Positions 27,696 to 36,732 of a stretch of DNA of 61,762 nt are shown here, one piece after another. Position 1 is the first letter of the stretch. Every line of letters begins with the position of its first letter. A program made the position numbers and the translations under genes. Source of the stretch: Pseudomonadales bacterium (GTDB lineage: Bacteria > Pseudomonadota > Gammaproteobacteria > Pseudomonadales > DC-out160). The notes below the pieces were generated by a model. The model saw nothing but the letters and a program-made list of their open reading frames with translations, was not told where the DNA came from and made no database searches. The stretch is taken from positions 1-61,762 of the forward strand of contig JAHRWA010000031.1 of the NCBI GenBank assembly GCA_019090455.1, written 5' to 3'.

Positions 27696-28785
27696 GAAAA
27701 AAACAATTAATTGGGAATTAGCGCAAGCACTATTCGAACAGCTTTGCGATGAGACTCCGAGTTATCGCCAACAATATCTTCAGCTAGCTTGCGAGGACAC
27801 CAAAACTCGACAAGCGGTTAAAGATTTACTCCAATCCCACGACAAAGCCAATCAAGAGAACTGGCTTGATCGTCCCGCCCCAGCGACCTATTTTCAAGAA
27901 GGCGACAAAATCACTCTCGGTGATTCCAGTACCGAAACCGATACCAATAGTAAATCCCTAGTAACAAACCACAAATACAGAGTCAAAAGTCTACTCGGAC
28001 AGGGTGGTATGAGTGAGGTTTATTGGGTGGAACATGAGAAAACGAAACAAACCTTCGCGTTAAAAATATTGGCTCCTCATTATTCTGACCAAACGAGTGC
28101 AACTGAACGGTTTGAGCAGGAAGCTACCCTACTAAAGCGTTTACAGCATCCCAACATTTGCTGCTTTGAAGGCTTCACGCATTACAGTGATACATTACAC
28201 AAGAGGTCACCTTGCCTGCTAATGGAATACTGCCCAGGCAAGGAGCTGAACAAACTCATTGAACAGGGGCCAATCCCTCTTCCTCAAGCCCTTCAAATTA
28301 TGTCAGATATCACCGCAGGACTCGGTGCCCTACACCAAAAACAAATTTGGCACCGAGACCTCAAACCTAATAACGTCATCATCTCTGACGATAACACGAT
28401 AAAACTAGTGGATTTAGGGATCGCAAAAGAAGAGACCATCAAGCTCACCAAAACAGGTATGCGACTCGGCACCCCCTCCTACATGGCACCGGAGCAATGG
28501 TTGGGAAAACCCGTAGATCAACGTACCGATTTATGGGCTCTTGGTGTCATAGGGTATGAGATGATCTCCGGCACCAACCCCTTCAAGAGTACACAAGCGA
28601 TGATGCTAGCGAGTGAAGTCACTAATGAAACTCCTGATAAAATTGAGTTATCTCCTCCGAATCAAGCACTGTCATCAGACATTAATCACATGTTATCGAA
28701 ACTCATTACTCCTTTAAAAGAGGATCGTTATTTTGACACTCGGGAATTGCAGGAGGTGTTATGTCCACTATTAGAGCGGGCGTGA
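27694..28785 (+). CDS. Cytosolic Ser/Thr protein kinase (Hanks type) 1
   Basis: A 363-residue kinase. Residues 1-60 form a helical segment (FEQLCDETPSYRQQYLQLAC) of the kind that precedes kinases linked to ECF sigma factors. The kinase domain runs from about 95: glycine loop LLGQGGMSEVY (100-110), Lys124, catalytic HRDLKPNN (220-227), DLG instead of DFG at 240-242, and activation loop GTPSYMAPEQ (259-268). It has no membrane segment or sensor domain, so it must receive signals from partners. It lies on the left border of a block with an ECF43-like sigma factor, an outer-membrane protein and a second kinase, and is the likely regulator of that sigma factor together with kinase 2. Confidence 0.9.
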   Translation: MKKTINWELAQALFEQLCDETPSYRQQYLQLACEDTKTRQAVKDLLQSHDKANQENWLDRPAPATYFQEGDKITLGDSSTETDTNSKSLVTNHKYRVKSLLGQGGMSEVYWVEHEKTKQTFALKILAPHYSDQTSATERFEQEATLLKRLQHPNICCFEGFTHYSDTLHKRSPCLLMEYCPGKELNKLIEQGPIPLPQALQIMSDITAGLGALHQKQIWHRDLKPNNVIISDDNTIKLVDLGIAKEETIKLTKTGMRLGTPSYMAPEQWLGKPVDQRTDLWALGVIGYEMISGTNPFKSTQAMMLASEVTNETPDKIELSPPNQALSSDINHMLSKLITPLKEDRYFDTRELQEVLCPLLERA

Positions 28786-28806
28786 TCATGAGCAGGAGAT
28801 CAGGAA

Positions 28807-30103
28807 TTAAAACCCACCACGCATAGCCCACCCCCTCGGCCAAATTTCTATGAGTTCCGTTTTCCTAGCTTTCGCTTTGTTATACGACTCGGCCCAATCA
28901 AGCCCCTCTGAGGTGCTTCTCACACCGACAATCAAAGACGAACAACAAGCAACAATCATCAGCCCCATTAAATACCGATCAAAACGCTGACTCACTAATA
29001 TCGCCAAGGCTAAATACAAACACACATTCGGCGCATAGAAATAACGACCGTTCGCAAAGCCACCTGAAATCGATTCCGTTTTTACGCCTAATGAGGTGGA
29101 AATGGACAGTACTACAATCACGAGACAGGCGAGAAAACACCAATTTGTATTCGATGATAACGCTGATTTAAACCTTTGATAAAATATGCTGAAAACGACT
29201 AGCACAACCGTAGCTGAGAACAATGCTAGCCAGTAGTTTTCGTAAACAAACCGCATCCTATTCGCTATAGATTGGGCAATCGTCGCATGAAACATAGGGG
29301 CTAATATTTGCTGTGATACGCTAGCAAAAACAGTCAACACTGGCTTGAACTCAAACTCTCTGTTATCCATCACACTATCAGATTGAAGTAACAGTGATAT
29401 CTGTACGCTACAGGTCAACAACATAATAGCACCGTGAACAATGCTCTCTCTGTCTCTTTGCATTAAGGCTTTCAGCACAAATACAATCACTAAAAAATTA
29501 GGTGGAATCCCACTTAATCCTGCCACCAACAACATAAACCGCAACCCATGCTTTATCGGCCCATTGAGATCAGATAACAATAAGATCACCAGTGCTAGCA
29601 CGGTATAATGAAAGTGTAGATTAATGCTGTTCGCGTGAATTTCGATACTCTGAGGCATGCCGGTAATAATCAGCAAAAAAAATCGAGAGTACAATAGGAC
29701 TTATTTTCAAATGATTTCGATAACAAATGATGAGCGCAATCGGCAATACCTGAACACCCAATGACAAATAGGTCGTCACTAACGGCGCGAAAAATAAAGG
29801 CGTGAGAGTCGACAGATAAACGATGGCATTAGTACTGAATTCAAGATGTCCGTTGTACTGGAAAACGATGGCGTCATACCAAGGTAGTTCCAACAACTGA
29901 CTGTAGAACACTTTACCTTCTTCCGCCCAAAACCGTCCGGTTCGCCAAAAACCTCTCATCTTTATCAGCGCACAGAGTAGATACAACCCAAGTAATAGAA
30001 GGCTAACAGTACGTTCAGAAATTCCGTTGTTGGTGATGGGTTTATTTCCACTTGGAAATTCAATCAAACCAATCATAGGTTGACTGCCATTATTTGACTG
30101 CAA
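28807..30103 (-). pseudogene. Polytopic membrane protein gene split by a frameshift in an A8/T8 run
   Basis: Two overlapping minus-strand frames encode one protein. Part 1 (30103 to 29621, 160 aa) begins near IGLIEFPSGNKPITNN and holds the first hydrophobic segments. Part 2 (29694 to 28807) continues with SINLHFHYTVLALVILLL and several more TM helices and ends in IWPRGWAMRGGF. The switch falls at the homopolymer 29675-29682 (eight A on the plus strand): with seven bases the reading SIFLLIITGMPQSIEI is continuous and the product would be about 430 residues with eight or more TMs. It resembles glycosyltransferase-like or polymer-synthesis membrane proteins only in general layout. Either real decay, sequencing error or slippage-controlled expression. 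Confidence 0.7.
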
Positions 30104-30185
30104 TTGTGTAAGACATTTTTGAACCAGAAAGAACAGAAAGAATGTGACGTGATCAATCTAGCCTATATCCAATCTATGTCAATTC

Positions 30186-30758
30186 TCAGGTTTCTGCCGA
30201 ATGAAGATCATTGTAGAGCCATGCTTTTGCGAATTTAATTTTCCTTTCTATCGTCGCCAGTGAGACTTCACAACTCTTGGCGACTTCCTGGTTACTCATT
30301 CCTACAAATAATCGCTTTTCAATGGCATCCGCTGCTGTCTTATCAATGTCGGCGAGTTTTGACAGGCTTTGATCCAAGGAGAGAATATCCACTTGATCAT
30401 CATCCCATAACCCTAACTGTTCATCGAAGGTCACGGAAATCCAATCACCGCCTCTTTTCTGACTTTGTTTCGCCCTCGCGTAATCCACAAGGATATGGCG
30501 CATCATTCGACTCGCCAAACTCAAAAAATGTTCTCGATCCTGCCAAGCCTGATCCAGTTTAACCATTTTCTCGTAGGCTTCATTGACAATGGCAGTCGCC
30601 TGCATAGTATGGGATGCTCTCTCTGAATGCATATGCGAATTAGCAATTTTTTTTAAGGCCGGATACACCTCTTCAACCAGGCGGTTAAAAGCGACATGGC
30701 TGCCTTGCTGCCAATCCACCAACAATTGCGTAATGTCTGGGTTATTCATTTTATCCAT
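30186..30758 (-). CDS. ECF43-like sigma factor (kinase-linked)
   Basis: A 190-residue ECF sigma factor with region 2 (about 10-85) and region 4 (about 130-185, NQEVAKSCEVSLATIERKIKFAKAWL). It fits the group found with Ser/Thr kinases (ECF43). In Vibrio parahaemolyticus the ECF43 factor EcfP lacks the acidic DAED motif of region 2.2 and is activated when the kinase PknT phosphorylates a nearby Thr. Here the same position reads QATA followed by IVNEAY, with Thr55 in place of an acidic residue and Thr51 close by, so the same logic is plausible. No anti-sigma factor gene is adjacent. It starts 15 bases after the outer-membrane protein gene and is co-transcribed with it. Confidence 0.85.
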   Translation of the reverse strand: MDKMNNPDITQLLVDWQQGSHVAFNRLVEEVYPALKKIANSHMHSERASHTMQATAIVNEAYEKMVKLDQAWQDREHFLSLASRMMRHILVDYARAKQSQKRGGDWISVTFDEQLGLWDDDQVDILSLDQSLSKLADIDKTAADAIEKRLFVGMSNQEVAKSCEVSLATIERKIKFAKAWLYNDLHSAET

Positions 30759-30773
30759 GCGCTAACTCACCCT

Positions 30774-31577
30774 TTACCTTAGTACCCAGTTTAAGCCCAT
30801 CGTAAAATGAACAATGGTCTCATCCACTTCATGCTCTCGGGTTTCAACTTGCACCTCTTGCTTAAAGTTATTGGTTTTCCAGTCTGCTGAATAATAGAGC
30901 TTATCCGACAGTGCAACACTCCAACGCAAGCCATAACTAAATCCCGATGAATCCCCTTTGATGTGTCCACTTTCATCATCAAATTCGGGAGCTTCCCCCT
31001 CTTCCTCATCATCGGCGGCCTGACTGAATTGATTATCAGAATCAAAAATAGCATAGGCCACAGTTGCCGAAATGACCCCCGCATTACCCAAGCGCCAGGC
31101 GTAACTCCCGCCCAGATGCAGTCCGCTCTCTTTATAGCGGTCAGTAAAGGTAAAACTATCCGCATCATCTTCAAAGTCTCGAGGTTCAAAATCGATTTCC
31201 GTTTCACCACGATGAAAACCACCGAACAGCGCAATCTGATCCGTCACGCGATAACCAATGCTGACATCAATATCCTCTCGATTCGCACTACCCACCTCAT
31301 CTTCTTCACTCACATCGGCATCGGACAGTGAAAACCCGTATTTGGCCGTCAAGAAAACTCGCCCCAAGGTCAAGGTCATACCAGGAGTGAGGACAGTATA
31401 GATAAGTTTCTGATCTAGCTTGGCGGGAAAATCCAGAGTACTGATACCCACATCCGCTTTGGCTACGACGCCCATATTCATTGGCGACTTCGCTGGATCG
31501 TCAGCCCATGAAACCTGGGAACTTAAGCTCAACGCCAGCACTACCCCTATCTGGAAATTCTGTTTTTTCTTATTCAT
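30774..31577 (-). CDS. Outer-membrane beta-barrel protein with acidic loops
   Basis: A 267-residue exported protein. The start is at the ATG encoding MNKKKQNFQ (31577), with GGGG six bases upstream; an ATG two codons earlier is alternative. Signal peptide to about residue 26 (SSQVSWA), then alternating strands of a small barrel (GVVAKADVGI, VDETIVHFTMGLNWVLR at the end). Two surface loops are strikingly acidic: DFEPRDFEDDADS and DDEEEGEAPEFDDES. Such loops could bind cations or cationic peptides. It is the first gene of a two-gene operon with the sigma factor, so it is a likely sensor or target of that system; inferred. Confidence 0.8.
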   Translation of the reverse strand: MNKKKQNFQIGVVLALSLSSQVSWADDPAKSPMNMGVVAKADVGISTLDFPAKLDQKLIYTVLTPGMTLTLGRVFLTAKYGFSLSDADVSEEDEVGSANREDIDVSIGYRVTDQIALFGGFHRGETEIDFEPRDFEDDADSFTFTDRYKESGLHLGGSYAWRLGNAGVISATVAYAIFDSDNQFSQAADDEEEGEAPEFDDESGHIKGDSSGFSYGLRWSVALSDKLYYSADWKTNNFKQEVQVETREHEVDETIVHFTMGLNWVLR

Positions 31578-31760
31578 GCTCATCCCCTAATACCTTATAC
31601 CCATTCCCTAAGAGCCAAGAGCTTATACTCCACAGCCAATCCACGCCCAAAGCGATCAAAAGTTTGCAGCATGTTATCACTGGCGCCTATTATGCAGTCT
31701 CACTTTGACAAATAGATCACTGAGACATTTAGATCACATAGACCTACAGCCAACGCAAAC

Positions 31761-33686
31761 ATGAAACAAAACTCACAACCTGCAAAACCGATCCCTGGCT
31801 ACCGTATCATTCGCCCCATAGGTCAGGGTGGAATGGCCTCAGTCTATCTGGCCATACAGGATAGCATCAATCGTGTTGTCGCCCTCAAGGTACTCAATCC
31901 CGTATTAACGGCGGACCCCAGTTTTGCAGCCCGTTTTCTAAGAGAAGCGCGGATCGCGGGACAACTTTCTCATCCGCATATCGTTCAAGTGTACGATGTG
32001 GGCGTTGAAGATGGGCAATACTTTCTCACGATGGAATATTGCGAAGGCGCTAGTTTAAAACAACGCATCGCAGACGGAATGACGGTTTCAGATGCCATAA
32101 GCTATACGCTGTCCCTCGCATCCGCTATCGACTTTGCTCACAAAAAAGGCTTTATTCATCGAGATATCAAGGCTGACAATGTGATGTTTCGCAAGGACGG
32201 CACCATCGTCCTCGCAGACTTTGGTATCGCTCGCCCCACGGATTCTGACACCCGAATGACGGTAACCGGATCCATTATGGGGACTCCTAGTTATATGAGT
32301 CCGGAACAGGCGAAAGGAGAAAAGCTCGATGGCCGCTCAGATCTTTATAGTTTAGGGGTGTTGTTTTATGAATTACTGACGGCACAACTCCCCTTTAGCG
32401 GCGGCTCGAGTTTCGCGATAGGACTCAAGCACATCAATGAGCCTGTGCCATTGTTACCCGAATCATTATCTCGTTGGCAACATTTCGTGGACAAAGCGTT
32501 AGCAAAGGAATTTTCCCAACGATACCAGTCCGGCTCTAGTTTCGTTGATGCACTAACGTTAACTCAGCAGGAAGCTGAATCCCATGGGAGAAACATACTC
32601 TCCTTTAACGTCAAAGATCTCACCGAAAAACCCACTGACCGAATAGCGGATGTGGTCCACAGTCTCCCTACAACCGTTAGAGGTACCGGCTTTTCCAAAG
32701 CAACAATAGCGTTAACAGCAGTGGGCGCAATGGGGCTAACGGCGACAATTGCTTGGTTTGGATACAACAGCAATAATTATGTATCTACTGACAGTCCGTC
32801 ACCGATAACTGAATTTTCATCCAATGAGAAACCGCGATTATTGGCAAAAAAAAATACATCTATACAAGTCACTGAAGAAAAGGATAAGCAAGATAAAATA
32901 AGAAAAATGTTGCTCAAAGCGAAGGGATTAGAAGCCTTGGGCAAGCATCTCACTGCTAACGGACAGGGCGCATATTCTCTCTATCAAAAAGTATTTGATC
33001 TCGATCCCAATAACTCAGAAGCCATTTCGAACTCTCAACATATATTGCATTCACAGTACCTCAAAATTGAAAACGCCATCGATCAAAATCAATGGCAAGG
33101 AGCTGAAGCCACTCTTGCTCTTGTGGCTAAGATCGATCCCGAACTCCCTCGAGTAGCAGAGCTAAATCTGGCGCTATCACAGGCCAAACAGCTTCAGCTA
33201 AAGATTCAAATACAACAACGCAATCTACAACGCCAACAAGAAATAGATGCTCAGAAAAAAACCCAAATTGAGGAGGAAGTACGACTCGAAAAAGAGAAAC
33301 AAATCTCACAAGAAAAACATGTTTTACAAAAAGAAAAAGAGCGGGCTCTAGCAGAAAAAAAGAATAACGTTCAGCAAACACAATCAAATATTAAACACCT
33401 GCTCAACCCTCTTCATCTTAGCATCGAAAAATTGGATGCCGCTTACAACCAATATTCCACCCTCAACCAACTAGACCCAACCAATCAATATACGAACAAG
33501 CTGTTCCGCTCAATCATAGAGAGTTATGCACAATTAGCTGAATCTCAGTTACTTGACGATCAGCGAGAGCTATCTAAAAAAACCCTTACTCAAGGTTTGA
33601 AGCTTGATCCAGGCAATCCGCAATTATTAAAAATCAAGAAAGAATCAGAAATATCGAAGCGCAACATTAATTTTGGCGGATTTTAG
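31761..33686 (+). CDS. Membrane Ser/Thr protein kinase 2 with periplasmic TPR/coiled-coil region
   Basis: A 641-residue kinase. Cytosolic kinase domain at about 14-265: IGQGGMASVY, Lys43, HRDIKADN (133-140), DFG (153-155) and GTPSYMSPEQ (174-183), all catalytic residues intact. A single TM lies at about 313-335 (TIALTAVGAMGLTATIAWFG). The C-terminal 300 residues, expected in the periplasm, hold TPR-like segments (GAYSLYQKVFDLDPNNSEAI, DPELPRVAELNLALSQAKQL) around a long Gln/Lys/Glu-rich coiled coil (about 470-540). The layout matches sensor kinases such as PknT. Transcribed divergently from the barrel/sigma operon with 183 bases between starts. Confidence 0.93.
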   Translation: MKQNSQPAKPIPGYRIIRPIGQGGMASVYLAIQDSINRVVALKVLNPVLTADPSFAARFLREARIAGQLSHPHIVQVYDVGVEDGQYFLTMEYCEGASLKQRIADGMTVSDAISYTLSLASAIDFAHKKGFIHRDIKADNVMFRKDGTIVLADFGIARPTDSDTRMTVTGSIMGTPSYMSPEQAKGEKLDGRSDLYSLGVLFYELLTAQLPFSGGSSFAIGLKHINEPVPLLPESLSRWQHFVDKALAKEFSQRYQSGSSFVDALTLTQQEAESHGRNILSFNVKDLTEKPTDRIADVVHSLPTTVRGTGFSKATIALTAVGAMGLTATIAWFGYNSNNYVSTDSPSPITEFSSNEKPRLLAKKNTSIQVTEEKDKQDKIRKMLLKAKGLEALGKHLTANGQGAYSLYQKVFDLDPNNSEAISNSQHILHSQYLKIENAIDQNQWQGAEATLALVAKIDPELPRVAELNLALSQAKQLQLKIQIQQRNLQRQQEIDAQKKTQIEEEVRLEKEKQISQEKHVLQKEKERALAEKKNNVQQTQSNIKHLLNPLHLSIEKLDAAYNQYSTLNQLDPTNQYTNKLFRSIIESYAQLAESQLLDDQRELSKKTLTQGLKLDPGNPQLLKIKKESEISKRNINFGGF

Positions 33687-33823
33687 TCAAAAAAATCAAT
33701 TCATCCACCCAAACTAAAATTAATACGAAAATTCTCCTTTTTTGAAAATATTTTGAGGGGTTCTTCTATTGCCTTGCGCTTATATAAGTAACCATTCAAA
33801 TAGTTACCGAAAAGGATTCAATC

Positions 33824-34081
33824 ATGAGCAATCTCGAAGCAGCAGCCCAAGCCAGCACTCAGACAAAATCAGAGCACACTAGAAGACTCGAAACAATTCT
33901 GACCTACAGGGGGGCCAAAATACAATCTCTCACCAACAGCGATAAACTTATTCCATCAAAAAAGTCGCAGAACCTAAATCGCACATATCGCGGCGTCATA
34001 TTTAAAAAGGCAAACGCCGAGCAACAACTTGAAAACAACAGACAACAGCGGACCTATCGAGGCGTCTCTATATCAATATGA
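33824..34081 (+). CDS. Small DUF4278-like protein with three TYRG motifs
   Basis: An 85-residue protein with TYRG at residues 27-30, 54-57 and 77-80, each in a short strand-like context (LTYRGAKIQ, RTYRGVIFKK, RTYRGVSISI). DUF4278 proteins, best known from cyanobacteria, are defined by such repeated YRG units; function unknown. AAAGGA precedes the ATG. It follows kinase 2 by 137 bases on the same strand and may belong to its transcription unit. No signal peptide. Charged linkers separate the three units. Confidence 0.7.
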   Translation: MSNLEAAAQASTQTKSEHTRRLETILTYRGAKIQSLTNSDKLIPSKKSQNLNRTYRGVIFKKANAEQQLENNRQQRTYRGVSISI

Positions 34082-34132
34082 GAAGAACCAATCACAGGAG
34101 GGTCTCAGCGATTACAGAAAAAGGTAAAACAC

Positions 34133-34642
34133 CTATTTCTCCGCTAAGTCCTTCAATGCTTTATTCATTAAATTTAACATCGGGGCAACTCCTGTATCCA
34201 TCTGCCCTCGAAACAGTGGCGTCACTAGCCCTTTGAATGTTTCGATGTGTATCACTTTTGTACCTGTGCTGGTTTTTTCTAGCTTAAATATTTTGTCATT
34301 GGTGAAAATAAACTCAGCCAACATATGGGCGCGCCAATGGAAGTAATTAGGTTCATCGAGCTTCGTAATAATGGGGGTATAGGTAGGGCCGTCCTTGCCT
34401 TTCTCTTTACTCATCATCGTTATACTGAGTTTTGAACCAAGAGATGAAACACCTTGTGAAGCATTAATTATCGGGCTCCACTCCTGCCAACTATCAATAT
34501 CCGTAATGATTTCCCAAACTTTAGAGGGCCGAGCAGATATATCAATTTCTGTTCTTACTTCTAGTATGTTCCTTCCCTCTATCGCCAAATAAGCAATGCC
34601 GATAAAAATGACCACGCTAAATATACCAATTATTTTTTTCAT
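34133..34642 (-). CDS. SRPBCC (START-like) protein with N-terminal membrane anchor
   Basis: About 169 residues. A single N-terminal hydrophobic helix (IIGIFSVVIFIGIAYLAI) is followed by a polyketide-cyclase/SRPBCC domain: VRTEIDISARPSKVWEIITD with IDSWQEWSPII is the usual opening and FKGLVTPLFRGQMDTGVAPM the C-terminal helix. The fold binds hydrophobic ligands. The start is set at ATG 34642; a GTG four codons upstream sits directly after GGAGT and is possible. The downstream neighbour is on the opposite strand. Ligand unknown. Confidence 0.8.
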   Translation of the reverse strand: MKKIIGIFSVVIFIGIAYLAIEGRNILEVRTEIDISARPSKVWEIITDIDSWQEWSPIINASQGVSSLGSKLSITMMSKEKGKDGPTYTPIITKLDEPNYFHWRAHMLAEFIFTNDKIFKLEKTSTGTKVIHIETFKGLVTPLFRGQMDTGVAPMLNLMNKALKDLAEK

Positions 34643-34697
34643 GTTTTTATCCACACTCCTTTTTGATTATGACAGGTCTTTGAAAATGACGGGGCTT

Positions 34698-34761
34698 TGA
34701 TAACCATAGACCTTGATAAACATAGACCTAGATAACCATAGACCTAGATAACCATAGACCG
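34698..34761. repeat. 16-bp tandem repeat x4
   Basis: TGATAACCATAGACCT (34698), TGATAAACATAGACCT (34714), AGATAACCATAGACCT (34730) and AGATAACCATAGACCG (34746): four consecutive 16-base units with few changes, in the gap between two SRPBCC genes. Not palindromic. Confidence 0.92.
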
Positions 34762-34804
34762 TGTAAGGTGGGATCTACGATAACGATAGATCCCCTGTTT
34801 CGTT

Positions 34805-35311
34805 TTACAGTGAATCCAGATAATTGTTGAGTTGCTCCATACCCGCACCCCAACCACTACCGTGTTCCGCGCGTGTCGCTTCAAACACTTTAAGCTCTTC
34901 TGGTGTGGGGTTTCTCGGCTCCCAAAGAAAGGTCAATTTTGTTCTATCGTCAGAAAGCTCTTCAAATAACAGAGTCGCCAGCATGTCTTTCGGCCAACCA
35001 GGCATATGTGTCATAGGAACAATATCGCCATTTTCATTGGACATGTATTGCAGAAAAATGAGTTTTTCAGGAGAGAGCACCTCTTCATACTGGGTATAAA
35101 GCCACATTTCATTTCCATTGGGCATAGTGACTTTATGCAATGAGTTACCACCGTCAACTATGTTCGCCGATACAAACTCACACTTGCACCCGACCATGGG
35201 AAACATCCAGTTATTAAGGTGCTTTACCTGAGTCCAGGCATCAAAAACTAGCTGCCTGGGTGCGTTAAACTCTCGAAGAATTTCTGAAGGAATCACTTTA
35301 TCATTGCTCAC
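34805..35311 (-). CDS. AHSA1/SRPBCC family protein
   Basis: A 168-residue protein of the Activator-of-Hsp90-homologue-1 (AHSA1) group of SRPBCC folds: ILREFNAPRQLVFDAWTQVKHLNNW opens the domain and the closing helix is SGWGAGMEQLNNYLDSL. Starts at GTG 35311 with GGGAG six bases upstream and overlaps the ArsR gene by 11 bases, so they are translationally coupled. ArsR-AHSA1 pairs are common in proteobacteria and probably sense or bind a small hydrophobic compound. No signal peptide. The ligand cannot be read from the sequence. Confidence 0.88.
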   Translation of the reverse strand: MSNDKVIPSEILREFNAPRQLVFDAWTQVKHLNNWMFPMVGCKCEFVSANIVDGGNSLHKVTMPNGNEMWLYTQYEEVLSPEKLIFLQYMSNENGDIVPMTHMPGWPKDMLATLLFEELSDDRTKLTFLWEPRNPTPEELKVFEATRAEHGSGWGAGMEQLNNYLDSL

Positions 35312-35648
35312 CGTCTACTCCCTTTACTTGAATTTGGTTTAAATAATTATCCAACTGATCCATAGCACCACCCCAATATTTTTCGAATTGGTGCATCCAC
35401 TCTTGTATAGGGCGTAGCTCTTCTGGTTGAACTCGATAGTATCTAAACCGCCCTTCTTTTCTTTCCGATACAATTTTTACTTTTTTTAAAACGCTTAAAT
35501 GCTTCGATACTGTAGGTTGCGACCATTTCACGATATCGACCAACTCATTAACGGTCATTTCTTTGAGAACAAGTTGCTCCACCAAAACTCGGCGTTTAGG
35601 CTCACCAATCGCACTGAAGACATCGTGTGTTGTTTTTAATCTAGGCAT
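35301..35648 (-). CDS. ArsR-family transcriptional regulator (AHSA1-linked)
   Basis: A 115-residue winged-helix protein: AIGEPKRRVLVEQL then VDIVKWSQPTVSKHLSVLKK as the recognition helix and ERKEGRFRYYRV as the wing. It has no Cys metal site, so it is not a classic metal sensor. The C-terminal tail (WMHQFEKYWGGAMDQLDNYL) resembles the end of AHSA1 proteins, as usual for this subgroup. First gene of a two-gene operon with the overlapping AHSA1 gene and probably an autorepressor. Confidence 0.92.
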   Translation of the reverse strand: MPRLKTTHDVFSAIGEPKRRVLVEQLVLKEMTVNELVDIVKWSQPTVSKHLSVLKKVKIVSERKEGRFRYYRVQPEELRPIQEWMHQFEKYWGGAMDQLDNYLNQIQVKGVDGEQ

Positions 35649-35696
35649 TCACTTAATATATACCCATATAGGAATATGTAAAGCGGTATTGATTAT

Positions 35697-36608
35697 TTAA
35701 TCTTTCGCGCACATGCGCTTTCCCGTATCGATAAGTAATTTCTCTATTAATTTCAATCGTCGATCATTCCTCCTATCCGCTGTTTTTAGAGACCAGACTG
35801 AAATGGGCTTCAATGTATATTCAGGAAGTACATGCACCAATGATCCATTTTTGACTCCCGCTAGCACCTCGGCAATCGGTAAATTACCGATACCCAATCC
35901 TGCATAGATGGCACGCGCTCTTGCCCGGATATCATTAGATTGAAATTGAGGATTTATCTTATAGACGCTATTGGATTTCTTTTTTGTGCGCCTTAACGAT
36001 AGAGAGTTTTGTGGGTATTTTTTTAAGGGAGATATAAAATGGTGATACTCCAACTCATCAGGATTTTGCACCCATTCTCGATTCAGAAAATAGTTTGGAG
36101 CTGCACACAAACCAAAAAGGACATCACCGAGTTTCTTTCGTATAAGCGAGGAATCAGGTAAGTCATTAATCATCAAGGCCAAATCAACACCCTCAGCGAC
36201 AAAATCAATGGGGTCATCTTGAACAATAAGCTGTACGGTAAGATTGTCCAACGCACTTAATTCTGCCGTCAACTCTTCTACAAACCCAAACTCTATCGTT
36301 GGTGTTCTAACCGCTATTCTAACTATACCCGTCAGCCGATTAGCTCCCTTTGTCAGCTCCTCTTCTAAGCTATCAAATTCGATAAGCAGCCTTTGAGAAC
36401 GCTCAAACAAAATACCGCCTTCGACCGTAAGCGATAATTTTCTGGTCGTACGATTGAGTAATCGCACTCCCATGCGACTTTCAAGTTGAGCCACTCTGCG
36501 GCTAACGCGGTTCACTGGTAACTGCAGAATATTCGCTGCCGCAGTAAAGCCCTGCGATCGTACCACCTGATTGAACAAACGGATGTCCTGAAGATTATCC
36601 AGACTCAT
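35697..36608 (-). CDS. LysR-family transcriptional regulator
   Basis: A 303-residue LysR protein. The N-terminal helix-turn-helix is clear (FNQVVRSQGFTAAANILQLP, then NRVSRRVAQLESRMGVRLLNRTTRKLSLT). The effector domain follows, with the LALMINDLPDSSLIRKKLG segment. It belongs to the large CrgA/DsdC-like subgroup that often controls the divergent neighbour. Divergent from a two-gene operon (secreted protein plus DUF1330) across a 124-base region holding a perfect palindrome, so it is likely their regulator. Confidence 0.93.
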   Translation of the reverse strand: MSLDNLQDIRLFNQVVRSQGFTAAANILQLPVNRVSRRVAQLESRMGVRLLNRTTRKLSLTVEGGILFERSQRLLIEFDSLEEELTKGANRLTGIVRIAVRTPTIEFGFVEELTAELSALDNLTVQLIVQDDPIDFVAEGVDLALMINDLPDSSLIRKKLGDVLFGLCAAPNYFLNREWVQNPDELEYHHFISPLKKYPQNSLSLRRTKKKSNSVYKINPQFQSNDIRARARAIYAGLGIGNLPIAEVLAGVKNGSLVHVLPEYTLKPISVWSLKTADRRNDRRLKLIEKLLIDTGKRMCAKD

Positions 36609-36665
36609 ATTGCCTCTGTCTTTTATCTCATTATTTGGATTTATATTATACCTATTTTAGTATTT

Positions 36666-36682
36666 ATCTCCTAGTAGGAGAT
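36666..36682. promoter_or_regulatory. 17-bp perfect palindrome, candidate LysR operator
   Basis: ATCTCCTAGTAGGAGAT, eight-base arms around a single G, lies between the divergent LysR gene and the gene at 36733. It does not end in a T-run and is not a terminator. Position about 50-60 bases from both starts fits an operator. Confidence 0.6.
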
Positions 36683-36732
36683 GAGTACCATAGAACCTTC
36701 TTTAATAGAAATCACCGAGAGAAGGCAATCAA

